From NCBI RefSeq assembly GCF_024139115.2, contig NC_085141.1, forward strand, positions 374,572,995 through 374,636,994: a stretch of 64,000 bases of DNA. The letters run 5' to 3'. The stretch comes from Armigeres subalbatus (taxonomy: Eukaryota > Arthropoda > Insecta > Diptera > Culicidae). The notes under the pieces were generated by a model. It saw nothing but the letters and a program-made list of their open reading frames with translations. It had not been told where the DNA came from and did not search any database. Position numbers and translations under genes: made by a program. This document shows, piece after piece, positions 1 through 12,900 of this stretch (the first letter of the stretch is position 1; the number at the start of each line of letters is the position of its first letter).

Positions 1-690
1 CGTTATTCTTTCATTGCAATTCATTCAACCTATCTAGCTATTGTAGAACTTGTTTGATTTGTTATTGTGTAATGTTTGTTAGCTAGAACCACCGAAAGGG
101 GGCGGGGTGGTTAGCCTGTTTTCATTCATCTCTCAAAAAGCGCGCTGTTACTATAACTCGCCTAACTGCGGGGTTTCCTAATAAGATTTTGGACTTCCTA
201 TCTACTGCTGAGCAAATTATTAATAATGGTTTCGTGTGGTAGAAAAGGGTGCTTGATAGAAGGTAAAAGGGACAGGTTAAATTCGTTTGGCGGTTTCGGT
301 TACTGTTTTTGATTTGTGTTTTCACGGTGATCGCAGGTTCGTGTCCTGGTCGTTCGCAATTGTAATCACTAAATCTGGACACTTTGCACTGCTCATTTTG
401 TTGTTTTTTTACGTTTTGTAGTGAATGGATGACAGTTTTTGAAGTTTGAAGGGATGGTTAGTTTGAAGACCTTTTTTTTGTCGAGCAGCAAAGTTGTTTC
501 CTAAATCTTACGCATTGGTTGGTTGGTCAGAGCTATACATTTTAAAAAGGGATTTTAAAGGGAATATCAGCGATCAAGTCTGTAAGCTTCCAAAATATAG
601 AAGCTCGAGAATACACATTTAGTTTAATAAATAAAAATTATTATAATAGAAAAAAGAATAAACGAATCTATATCTGGTAGGATGTGGGAT
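1..690. other. 3' flank and 3' UTR of Mlp84B
   Basis: This stretch lies downstream of the minus-strand Mlp84B stop codon. It should hold the 3' UTR in its right part and intergenic DNA beyond. I see no convincing coding region; the short minus-strand open frame at 122-382 has no recognisable domain. Confidence 0.5.
623..628 (-). terminator. Possible poly(A) signal (ATTAAA) of Mlp84B
   Basis: On the minus strand ATTAAA, the commonest variant of AATAAA, occurs about 65 bases after the Mlp84B stop codon, in AT-rich sequence. No canonical AATAAA was seen on this strand between here and position 1. The motif is short and could be chance. Confidence 0.3.
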
Positions 691-964
691 TTAAACCATC
701 GTTAGCGCACCAGCTCCAATTCCAAATCCGACGCCTCGTGGACCGTAATTTCGACCGTAGCATCCTTTGCAGTAGATTTCTCCGTTGGGACCGTCGTTCA
801 GATTGGTCGAGTCCAACGATTTGTGGCAGTCGAAACAACTGAAACACCGCTTGTGCCATACCAGGTTCTTGCTAAGCATTTTTCAGCTTCATACACGGTG
901 CATCCACACCGGCGGCAGCCTGCCGTCCTTGGCCTTTGGACCATTCATTGGGTTAAACTCGGTA
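691..964 (-). CDS. Mlp84B: Mlp84B exon 8: LIM5, with compensating frameshifts
   Basis: The acceptor CTACAG|T at 964 gives [14 protein letters not shown]. The LIM5 start [14 protein letters not shown] is then in a second frame, and [18 protein letters not shown] onward is back in the first, ending GALTMV and TAA at 691. Read literally, the exon hits TGA at about 897, before the HxxC ligands. The exon is 274 bases, exactly in phase overall, so the breaks compensate: one near 927 at a GGC/AGG run, one in the A5 run near 886-890. Strong conservation downstream suggests a sequence or assembly error or a very recent allele rather than old decay. Confidence 0.85.
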
Positions 965-3900
965 CTGTAGGGAAGTAGGGAAGATAAAAAGGGCTTAGTA
1001 ATGTAGGGAAAAGAAAAAAGGCTTAGTAATGATCGTGTGGTGATAGTGTCGTTGGAGTAACTTACTGGAACGGAGTCTCCTGCACTTCGGTGGACACCAG
1101 AGTGGGAGTGTGTCCAAATCCGAATCCCTTAGGTCCGAACAGTTTTCCGTAGCATGCACGGCAGTGGATTTCCTTGTCTGGTCCATCACAGGCCAGCATC
1201 GAGTCCAGTGGACGATGGCACTCGTTGCAGTTGAAGCACTTCTTGTGCCACATGGTGCCCTTAGCTAGCTGTTGTTCAGCAGCGAACACCATTCCACCGC
1301 AACGTGGACAACCTTGACCGGCCGGAGCCTTGATGCTGGTCGTATCGATAGGAACCGATGGCTTTTGGGAGGCCAACTGCTCCTCTCTGTAATGATAACA
1401 CACTGTAAGTCAACAACAAAGTCTTGAAAATAATATTTGACTTACGTCATGCAATCGGTCTGTAAAAATCCGGATCCGCAGGCGAATCCATAGCCATGTG
1501 GTCCCCACTTCTTGCCATAGCAGGTCTTGCAGTATACATCATGATCTGGGCCGTCACAGGCGATGATCGAATCCAGTGTTTTGGTACAATCACGGCATTT
1601 GTAGCACTTGCGATGCCATTCGCGTCCCTTAGACAAGACCATTTCGGCAGCGAATACTACACCACCGCAACGTGGACAGCCTTGTCCGGGGGTTGCCTTG
1701 ATGGCACTTGTATCGATGGCCGATGGTTTCGGTGTAAACTCACTATGGAGAAAAAACAAATTATTCACTTATTTGGGGCTGACCTTCTACATTGTAAATG
1801 GATGCTGGTAGTCACTAGCCGACACAAATACGAAGTAATGGAATCTGTACCTCTGGAACTCAAGGTCCCTTGCATCACACATCAGCCCGAGGAAGGAAAT
1901 ACCCGAGTGTCCATACCCGCGTGAACCGAATCTACTGGCGTAGCATCCTGCGCAAAAGGACAATCTTAAATGTTTTATCTCATATTCAAACACGGAACAT
2001 TTAGACTTCGGAGCAGTTAGTGACTGGTACCAGACTTCGACAACATTCCCACAAACAGAAAATCCATTCTTACCTGGATGAATCGTTACTGTCGCTCTGC
2101 AGAGCTCCGCCACCTTGGCCGTAGCCGTAACCCTTGGGGCCAAACTTCTTGCCGTAGCACACTGTGAAGACAACACGAGGATACGTTTAACATACACGGA
2201 GTGGACACGAACAGTTAACAAATAGCAAACCCACCTCGGCAGTAGATTTCTCGATCAGGACCCTCGCAGCAGTTCACCGAGTCCAGGTTCTTCTTACAGT
2301 CGCCGCACTTGAAGCATCCCTTATGGTAGGCCTGCGGAAGACATTATCAACGGACAACACAGATACAAAGATGGTGGTGAGAACACGTGGACTGGAACGG
2401 CACGCCAGTTAACGACTAATACGTCTGGTTTAGTACAAATGGCTTCCGTAAGCGTAATACAACAACTACATCGTCTGATACTACAGGAGTACATGGGAAT
2501 GTTTCTTTGGTTTGGCGATTTAAGTAGGTACCTCGGCAATAGATTTCTTTGTCCGGACCATCGCAGTGCATCGTGGAGTCAAGGGTGCGATTGCAAACCA
2601 AGCACTTGAAGCAGCGTCGATGGTAGCCCTGCGGGTTAGGTTAGGTTTGCGGTTAGTAGCGGCAGAAAGCATAAGCTATAAGTGTTGTACACGGAAAGAA
2701 AGTACTGGTCGAAATTTTGAAATTGTTTCCAATTCATTTGTTGCATTGGTATTATTTGTTGTCAGATCAAAGTTTCCCTTCAGTGTTTAATGCTTGGCAT
2801 AGGTCATTTCATGGCTTAACAGTATTTCACAGACAGTGTTTTTTTAGATCGCTTACAATATTTGTTAACCTTCCGGGACTCGCATGCTTCTGGATCACCC
2901 ATGCAGTCTCGCCCCTCTTGTGAACGACAAAAATAAGGACGGATTTGGCAGAGTTCCGTTCTATTTATATATATATACATTTTATTTTTCAGCTGAGGCT
3001 TACCTCATGGTTTATCATTATTTTTTTTGCCATATTGTCCTGCGTCCTAGGCTTACCATTATTTTTGCCTGATTTTTTTTCTTTTCAACCAACTGCTAAC
3101 TTATCTTACCATTTGTGGGAGCAACGATCACGTCATTGTCGTAGCCAAGCAAATCCGTTTGCCAACTTGCTTTTTTTTTTGTTTAAAATAAGCGTTGGAC
3201 ACTTGCAAACAAATGGTGTGTTCACGCCTCAAGAAACGAACACTGAATGATCTTCATTTATTTTCTTTGTCCCCTTCTAACTAACTAGAATTCCCGGTCA
3301 GCCTACTGAGATTCAATTTCAAATTTCTTCTCATTAGCTTTCTAGTATGCTGGTTGAAATGCCTACTACGATAGAATTTCAAATCCGTTATATTTTTTTT
3401 AAATTCTATTTTATTTATCAATGTAACCAAAAACTGCAAATGCTTTTTTCAGGCTCTCTTTATTCCCCACACTGTATACAAATCTTTAGATTGTGAATAT
3501 CAGTGTAAGACATTAAGAAAAACCAGAAAAACATATACATATTCATGGGCGTAACTAGCCCCGATGCCTAGAGGGGGGGGGGGGCTCTAAAGTCCCTTCT
3601 TATATTTTCTCTATTTTGTTCTTTTTAAAAAAAAAATTTGCACATTTTTCCACCTCATTAAGTTATCTTAGTGGTAAATGGTAATGTGGTAAATACGGCC
3701 CAACCAGTCAAGGCAACTACGGATCAATCACACTTATCCATATTCTCTTTTCTCAAGAACGTGCTTTATGTTGCAAGACCACATTATCGGAATGTGTTTG
3801 TTTACCAGCCGATTATTTGAACAACGTCTCGCATTAAAAGTGTATGGCTATTTCGTCTAGTGTAGTAACGCAATATGTGACGAATCGCCATCAGGTTCCC

Positions 3901-6900
3901 AGGTTGCATATTTCATAAATATTCTCGATCTTCAATGAAAACAAAATAATGCAACATTCCTCCAGGAATTCACACGGATTTTGATGAGAATCCTTTAGTG
4001 ATTCTGACGGGAATGTTACGGGAATTCCGACGAGAATCTCCAGAGTTTTCGACGGGAATCCTTCAAACATTCCGAAAGGAACCCTCTAGGGATTATGAAG
4101 GGAATTCACTAGGGAGTCCCAAGGATTCAAATTCTTCAAGGGATTCCGATAGATTTTTTTCAGGAATTTAAATGAGAATCTTCTAGGGATCCTCCATCCT
4201 CCAGGAATTCCTTGAGAAATATGCCAGGAATTCCGACGGGAATATTTGAGGAGTTCCGACAGGAATGTTCCAGACATTCTGTCGGCAATCCTCCAGGAAT
4301 TCCAACGTAAATATTCCAGGGATTTCGTAGGCAATGTTCCAGGTTTGTAAAAGCAAATCGTCGAAGGATTCTGAAGCAATCTGTCGAGGGATCCCGAAGC
4401 AAATCGTCGCGGGACTCCGAATTTATCCGCCAGGAATTTCGAAAAGAATCCTACAGCAATTCCGTAGGAAATCCTCCAGGGATGTAGAAGCAAATCGTCG
4501 AATGATTCCGAAGCAATTCGTCGAAGGGATTCCGTAGTAAATCGTCGATGGACTCCGAACTAAATCTTCGAGGAACTCGAAGCAAACCGTCGATGTATTC
4601 TGAAGCGAATCGGAAGAGGGATTTTGATCGTCGAGGGATTCGTAGGCAAAACGTCAAGAGACTCTGAAATAAATATTCAAGGAGTTCTAAAAAAGAAATC
4701 ATCGGAGGATTCTGAAAGACACCGATAAGGAATTCCGATCCAAATCTTCGACCAATTCCGAAACAAATCTTCGTACGATTCCGGAGGAATTCCGAAGCAA
4801 ATCAACGAGGCATTTTGAAGCAAATCCTCCATGGATTATGGAGGGTATCTATCCCCCACAGATTGCCAATGGTATCCATCAACGATACCGAAAGGAATCC
4901 AGTGTGAGTTCTTCTGGATTCCGGTTAGGATACTTCGATGATTCTGAAAGGAATTCCAAACTTTTTCAGTAATTCATTATGCTATATGTTGAAAATTGAT
5001 ATCACTTCTAACCAACTTTTCAAATCCTAGGAAGGGCTATGTTTTTTTTCTAGGGAGGGCTAAACCCCCGCTAGCCCCTTCCCCCTTATTTACGCCAATG
5101 CATATTTTTAATGTATTTCCGAAAGCAAGGGATAAAGTATCAATTTTGTAGGTAATATAGGTATCAGAGTCTCTTAATTCTCGTGTATACATGGATGAGA
5201 CATGATCTACAAAAGCTCCCGTAGCATTGATTCTGTGCGACGAGAGAAGCTAGCGCGCATAAAATAACTGAGTGAGCGTGTCTCAATGTACGTCTCATGA
5301 GACTCATCTCATGCGCTAGGAATGCATAGTTGGCGTTGAAATGAAAATTTCCCGCCCAAGCTGTTTTACGCACCTCCGCTGTTGTTTGCAAAGGTTTGCC
5401 ATGGCAAACAGCGCATGAGCTGATCGCATTGAGATGTCTCAATGCGACTCACCAATGTTATTGTGAGGTACACAAGCTTCGTGAGACTCGCGTGCGCTAA
5501 ATTTTATGTGCGCGTAGCAGCACCCCCCTGAAATGAGATGTAGTTCTTGAAGCCGTCTACCGATTGGGTGGCGCTAGTGTTGCCTTTCCTATTTTAAGCT
5601 CCGTTCATACTGCCTTGAGAGAATTGGCGATTGGCACTTCAATGTTGCATGAAGAAGAAGAAGCAGAAAGATGATAATCAAAAATATTCGCACGGGAAAA
5701 CATACGAAGAAATTTTTGAAACTCTCTCTCTTTAAAATTCTAGAAGCAATTTAATCAAAAACGGTAAGCAGTACGAGGTTAGGCTTGTTTTCTACTGCAC
5801 AATAAACACAATATTTCAATTTCAATTTTTACTCTGTGATATCATACTTAATACACAGCTGGATGCTGCGGATAGAGCCACTTTTCTGCGCTCAAGCGAG
5901 TAGAGGGATATTTTGAAGTCACTCCCATAAACAAAATTATTTTGCAGTTACTTGGCTGTCAAACATTTCCCGCTCTTCGAATTTCTCTTTCCACGCTGCA
6001 TGAGGGCGAACAAATGCGCTAGACTCTACATGACTTTACGATTGTTAACATACTTTCATGCTCCAATCAGAATTATGCTCCAATTAGAATTTCAGAGATA
6101 TCTTTGTATGTTTTCTCGTGCGATATTTTTTAAATATCATCTTTCTGCTTTTTCTTCTTCATGCAACATCAAAGCGCCAATTAATCACGTCGAGAATCAC
6201 GCAACAATGCAATACATCTCGTTGAATATAATTTAACAATACAACACATGCCGCTTACGCATCCGACTTCGACATTCTGACTTCGTGTGTTTATTGCTTA
6301 ACCGGCAATGTTTACATCCAGCACCATGTTGCAGCACCATGTTTTCGGCTTCAGGCGAGTTGTTCGTGGATGACAGCCGTTTCATGGGGGTGCGTAGCAG
6401 TCGTTGCTCAATCTCATCCTTTTTTGTACGCGTGCATGATGTCTGATAGGTATAAGTCAAATTGTTATCATTTTATTATTTGACTTTAATAGCATGAATA
6501 TATTATAATAGGTGCGGTAAGAAGCGCGGCTTCAAAGCAAGACTATGCTGAGGGTGACTAGGTGACTGGCGATTCCCAATGCCGGTCTATGCAATTTTCG
6601 TATTGGAAATTGTCTCGACTTCCCTGGGGATAAAAGTATCATCGTGTTAGCCTCATGATATACGAATGCAAAAATGGTAACATATGGCTTAGAAACTTTG
6701 CAGTTAATAACTGTGGAAGTGCTTAATGACCACTAAGCTGCGAGGCGTCTCTGTCCCAATGTGGGGATGTAATGCCGATAAGAATAAGAAGAAGGATGAA
6801 TATGCCACCTGTGGATGGAAGAACCATACTAGTTGTAGGGCTACCTTATTTCTTATGAAGCTGTATGTTAATTATTAATAATTGAAAAGATTTTGAGATA

Positions 6901-9900
6901 TTTTTGTTTTGTATTGGTTCTAATTCAATACCAAATTTTCAAAACGACTTATCTGCTATTGTAAACAAAGATTGCATGATGTGTACATGCCCATTGAACC
7001 AGATTGGGTGAATACCGACGATGAGGACATTGGCTAAAGCCTTGATTGATCTGATGGATACCGTGGGCTCAACTCCAGAGCGTTTTGGAGTACCTTGAGT
7101 ATGTCGTATTCAAGGAAATTGGGTTTGCATGCCTATTGAGCCGGATTGGGTGAATACCGACGATGAGGACATTGCAAAAACCTTGGTTGGTCCGGTAGAT
7201 ACCGTGGACTGAACTCGAGAACGTTTTAGAGTACCTTGAGCATCTCGTATTCCTGAAAATTAACCACAGGCATAACGTTCAGGATGGCTCAACTTGTCTG
7301 AGTTAAAGACACTGTAAACCGGGGGTCTGATGTTTTGGTTGTGTTTTCGTAGCATAGATGCAGTCTCTTTTAAACTGCTTTTCGTTTATGGAACTGTCAG
7401 TGTGGATCGCACCTATCTCTTTTCTTCCCGTGATTATCCTTATGGCTGTCAGTGCGGAATTTCCAATGTTGACTACAAAACAAACTGTGGTGGAGGTATA
7501 CAAATGTCAGTCCCGTGCTGTAAACAAGGCGGGAAATGTTCCAATTGGAATTTCAAATTTACTGTCAGTGTCATTTCAATCGAGCAAGAGACCTGTCATT
7601 CCAAAAAAAACGCGCGTGACATTTGGTAAGGGCTATAGATAGTAGAATCTGTAGATGAGCGAAAGCATGGCTGAGTCGATTTTCTTGCCCGTGCATACGC
7701 GCACACGCGCATATTTCCATTGAAATCGTGACGTCATGCTCGTTTGGAGACACGTTTGATAGTTCGTTTGGAGACAGAGGATTTATCTTCGCTCATCTAT
7801 ATATTCCAACTATCTATAGTAAGGGCTATTCCAATTATTACAAATATACATGTTTGAATTATTATTTTGCTATTTTTAGATCATTTTGAACTAATCAACC
7901 CCAACAAATAAAGTAAATAAAGTTTACTTGTTTATCGTGAATTTACAACCCGATTTGGTTCGGTAAACGCGTTACAAACTGAATATTGTTGATTAATGAA
8001 AATCTTATTGACCAATTTGAAAAGTTTATGCAGCATCAGCAGTGTTGCGCATTCCGGGTTGCCGACTGGTTGGTTTGTTCAGGGATCAGATTTCGCGTCT
8101 TTGTATATAGTGTCTTTAGTCTGAGTATGCAGAACTATCAAAAAATGTGATTTAGGATTCAAACATGTCAGATTTATTTGCATGCTCTCAGAAGCGAAAT
8201 CTTCCCAAGGTTTCGGATATCTGGGACTTCAGGGTATAGTCAAACTTGACCCCTGATATTTTTCCTGCAAAGCCAACATCCTGGTGAACAGTGGTGACCT
8301 ATCTCTCTTCTGTTATTTTACACAGCCAATCTAAAACGCTGGGCATATATGACCGATCCGTCTTGAAAGGGTTAAATTTTGACAGATAGCAATGAAGTTT
8401 TCCACAGGAACGAAGATCAGCAATAATTATTAGTTTCAACCTCGCGAATAATTTATGAAGGCTCCTATACAAATATATCAGTGATTCATTTTTTCATGGT
8501 CTTAAATATATTTATTTAACAAAACAAACATACAATTGGGCAGACAAACGCTGAATTCGTTGAATAATTTGTAAATAATACGAGGGAACTATTTTGTATG
8601 ACTTTCGTTTTACGAAGACTTTTACGTTTATTCTACGATAAGGACGTCTCACATTTTCACTACTCGTACTGGTCCATTTTACTTTATATTGCAGATTCTT
8701 CGATTTTTTTCATATTAGTCAGCTTACTATCCTGCTGAGCATAGTTGTCTCATGTCGTTTTTTTATGCCATTCCAATTAAGTTATTTCTCTATCAGACAT
8801 CATTGACTGACGGGGAAATCTGTCCCATTGGTTGCTATTAAAAATTGGCCAGATTGGACTATGGGATCAGAAGTTATGGCTAAAATACTATTTTCTATGT
8901 GCAAAACACGTTAAAAATCACTCGCTCATATTTTCAGTATTTGTTTTGCACGAGAAAGCTACCAACATCGCTAGGTGGGTTAATCAGGGTTTTCATTCGA
9001 CAATACTCACGTTTGCTCGTGGTATAAGCTCAAAGTAAGATTAGAAGAAAAGCGCATGATTGTTTTTCATTTGACAAAAAAGTACCTACGAAATAACCTA
9101 ATATCAGAGTTGTTCAATTATCTGGTTGATGTCGATTTTTGAGCTTTTGTAATAGTCTTTCTCTCCTACTAACTTTGATAAAGGAGTTTGATACTTCCAT
9201 ACTACTGTCAGTCACTAAACCACAACTTTCGAAAGTATCGTAACGATTCGTAAGTTTACGTTTAGGACGTTTTTGACGGCAGACGTGGTACCTGGCGACA
9301 GAGTATTTTTGATATTCTTGGAGCTGATCAGTACACAAAACTGAATCTACAAAGGACAGGCGCCACGGTTTGGATGGCATTCTTCGAGACGCCGAAAATA
9401 CCGCCGCCGTCGATTTTAGAACTGACGCACATCTCCAATCTAAGAGTTCCAAAAAAAAAAAACGATCAAAAGCGTTTTTGTAGTTTGCACTATTGGCAGA
9501 TCATATCGAGATGTTGATGGTTTGTCGGACGTCGCTGCTGATTTAAATATTATTTATTCAGACTAAAGCCGTGGTGGTCCATGACTGTACGTCGCCAGCC
9601 ACGCAGTCTACGAAGTGGCGGCAAATAATCTTCCACCTGATCGATGATCCACCTTACTCGCTGCGCACCTCGCCTTGTTATGTCCATTTGATCGCTATCG
9701 AGAACCATTTTCATCGGGTTAAGGGCCGACGTCCACGTAGCGGTTGTTTAAGCTGCGTGCACGCTGCTTCCACGCAAGGTACCCAACATCAAATAGAGTA
9801 ATGCACTGCACACGTATACGTGTGCACGACTACATTTGATGCTGGGTACCTTGCGTGGACATGTCTGCTAGAGCCGCTCTGAAGACTGAGATTAGATCAA

Positions 9901-12900
9901 GCAAAAAAGCCTGCTTCGAGGGCCTGTGTCAAAATGCCAACGCGAATCCATGAGGTGACGCCTATAGGGTCGTGATGGCCAAGACACGTGGGGCGATGGC
10001 CCCTACCGAGCGGTCTCCAGAGATACTGGAGAAGATAATCGCGGGGCTCTTCCCACGTCACGACCCATGTCCCTGACCTCACTTTGTGGAGCTGCCAGGG
10101 GCCAGGGTGGCCGACGAGGGAAGAGTAACTGTGGCGGAACTTGCGAGGATGGCACAGTCCCTTAGTGTAGGTAAGGCGCCAGGACCGGATGGTATTCCGA
10201 ACCATTGCTGAGGTTCCCGAGATGTTCAGATCTGTCATGCAGAGATGCCTGGACGAGGGAGTCTTCCCTGAAGCATGGAAAAGGCAGAGCTTGGTCCTAT
10301 TGCCAAAGGCGGGAAAACCACCGTGGGATCCGTCGGCATATAGACCAATATGCCTGCTTGATACGGCGGGGAAGGTGCTCGAGAAGATCATCCTAAACAC
10401 ATTGTTGATACACACGGAGGGTGCGGATGGTCTATCGAGTAACCAGTTTGGCTTCCGAAAGGGTAAGTCGACTGTAGACGGAGATAGCTATCCAGCGTAA
10501 GAGAAGGGGAGTTCGCTATTGTGCAGTAGTAACGCTCGACTTGAGGAATGCATTCAATAGTGCCAGTTGGGCAGCTATTGCAGATGCGCTCCTGCGTCTT
10601 GGAATTCCCGAGTACCTGTACAAGATTCACGGAAGCTACTTCCAGAATCGAGTACTGGTATAAGACACGGCGGTGGATCGGAAGTGCGTTGACATAACCT
10701 CAGGGGTTCCGCAAGGTTCCATACTGGGTTCGGTGCTATGGAACGTCATGTACGACGGTGTCTTGAGGTTGAAGTTCCCGGTGGGCGTGGTAATCGTTGA
10801 CTTCGCTGACGATATTACGCTGAAGGTCTACGGCGAATCGATCGAAGAGGTGGAGTTGACTGCAGTCCACTCGATCGCAATTGTGGAGGAGTGGATGAGT
10901 TTCAGGAAGTTGAAACTGGCTCACCACAAGGCTGAGGTGTTTGTTGTCAACAACCGAAAGTCGGAGCAACAAGCGGTGACAAGGGCAGGCAACTGCGCGG
11001 TCACCTCTGAACGCTCCATCAAACTCTTGGGGGTAATGATCGACGATAAGCTCACCATTGGTAGCCACGTCAATTACGCCTGCAAGCGTGTCTCCACAGC
11101 TATAGTGGCATTGTCCCGGATGATGTCCAATAGCTCTGCGGTTCTGGCTAGTGTCGCTCTTTCACATGGCGTAAACGCAGTTTGGCGACTCGAAGTGTAG
11201 CTGTTGGTATGGTATTGACTGCAGTGACCTAACGATTGAATTGTGGTGACCAGTTGTCGCCGTCGCGGCGATAAAATCGCTTAGCTCTGGGGGATCTTTC
11301 ATTGTCTGACATTCTGGTTACGTGCCCGGCCAACTGTAATTTATAGTTTGTTCGTACCGAAGTTTTTGCTGATCAGTTGAATGAGTGAGTATTAGCAACC
11401 CTATAACCGGCGGAGTGAAAAATTGTCGAAATGGCAACGTATGAAAATGCATGAAATCGTAAAAATAATACTGGCAGCACTTGAACTTTTTGCTTGCTTC
11501 TTATAGATGCAAAATGTGAACAAGTCGAATTGGAACCGCTTTTGACGGTTCGATTGGAAACAAAATTGCGTCTTCGTCGATCTCTTATTCTAGTATTTCT
11601 AGCGATTATCTTGTTCTTTTGGGTCGGAATCATCCTTGCTTCGCCCATGTGTCGTGAGATATCGATAAGGAAGCGAATATGGACAGTTGTTGTGAATTTC
11701 ACTCCTTTGTCGACTGAAAGTCCACCCACGCTCGCATGTCGCATCTGTAGCTCCTGTTTCTTCTAAGTCTGAATATTGATGATGGGACTGTTCATGCCCG
11801 CTCAATCGCGATTCGCAGCTTTTGCTTCTCTACGCTATTCAACCTTCCGCCAAGTTTCATCACATTTTCACTATGTGGTTGTTCTTGCTAGTTTTGATAA
11901 AGGCACTCTTGATGACAGTTCACTGTTTTCTTCGCTGACACCTTCCGGAACATCTCCTGCGTGAGCTTCAAGTTCTTCAACTAACGATATCTTCACAGTA
12001 GGATCTTCAGGGTGGCGTGTGTTCAACCTTCTCCACCGCTGAATATGAGATAGGTGTAGCTGGATCTCGAAAATTATAAGGTAATGTTCAGACTCTATAT
12101 TAATAGCTGAAAGCTTCTTTAATAAACATTATATTAGTATTGCGTTTAGGGGGGGTCCCGTAGCGTAGTTGGCTACACGTTCGCCTTACAAGCGAATGGC
12201 CATGGGTTCGATTCCCAGCTCCTCCAACAAACCCTCGTCTGTCGTCGGATGCGCAGCCCATACGGTGGCGTTTGGGAGACGCGCCTTACCGTCACGGCTG
12301 CCTGATGACGACTGACAACTTGTTCTTCTCGGAGACATTCCTCCAACGTACCCGGATAAATGGCAAATAAACAATGCAACGATCATTGGATACACGACAT
12401 GGACAAACGTAGCAACCCTATAACCAGAGACCGACGGAGTGAAAAACTGTCGAAATGGCAACGTATGAAAATGCATGAAATCGTTGAAATAATACTGGCA
12501 GCACTTCTAATGGATGCAAAATGTAAACAAGTCGAATTGAAACCGCTTTTGACGGTTCGATTGGAAACAAGATAGCGTCTTCGCCGATCTCTTATTCTAG
12601 TATTTCTAGACAAACGGACACAATGGACTCACGATGAGATGGACTGGCAACGACAACAATAATGGTAATTAAAAATCTAAAAATAAATTCTGTGTGGATT
12701 CTATACAGCAGAATACCACAGTAGATCTCGGCACAGTAGCGGTTAAGTAACACAGAGTGCCTAACAAATAAAGAAAGGAATAAATTAGTACTGCGTTTAT
12801 TCCGGACATCATAAAGGCTCCATTCCGTCTTAATTTTTTGCTGATGCAGTTGTGGTCGATTTAATTTTCAGTACGTCATGAGTATGAGCATGATTTATCG

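Larger units (their letters stand above)
12149..12700 (+). mobile_element. tRNA-Val-like SINE, interrupted
   Basis: A near-complete tRNA-like head (12150-12225) is followed by a non-tRNA body with CTCGTCTGTCGTCGGATGCG, GACGCGCCTTACCGTCACGG and a tail resumed after the 12410 insertion (GACACAATGGACTCACGATG). RNA polymerase III box A (TAGCGTAGTTGG) and box B (GGTTCGATTCC) are intact. The right end is uncertain. Confidence 0.7.

Noticed and set aside
1496..2221. Long frames on the opposite strand or frame over the LIM exons (for example 1496-1924 plus)
   Set aside because: They are shadows of Mlp84B exons; the LIM zinc ligands are only in the minus-strand exon frames.
4086..4702. Several minus-strand frames rich in FLEEFL/NSWNI-like words
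   Set aside because: They arise from the degenerate GGAATTCC repeats in the 3544-5100 element.
7870..7879. MEF2 consensus CTATTTTTAG
   Set aside because: It lies inside a transposon copy and such words are frequent in AT-rich DNA.
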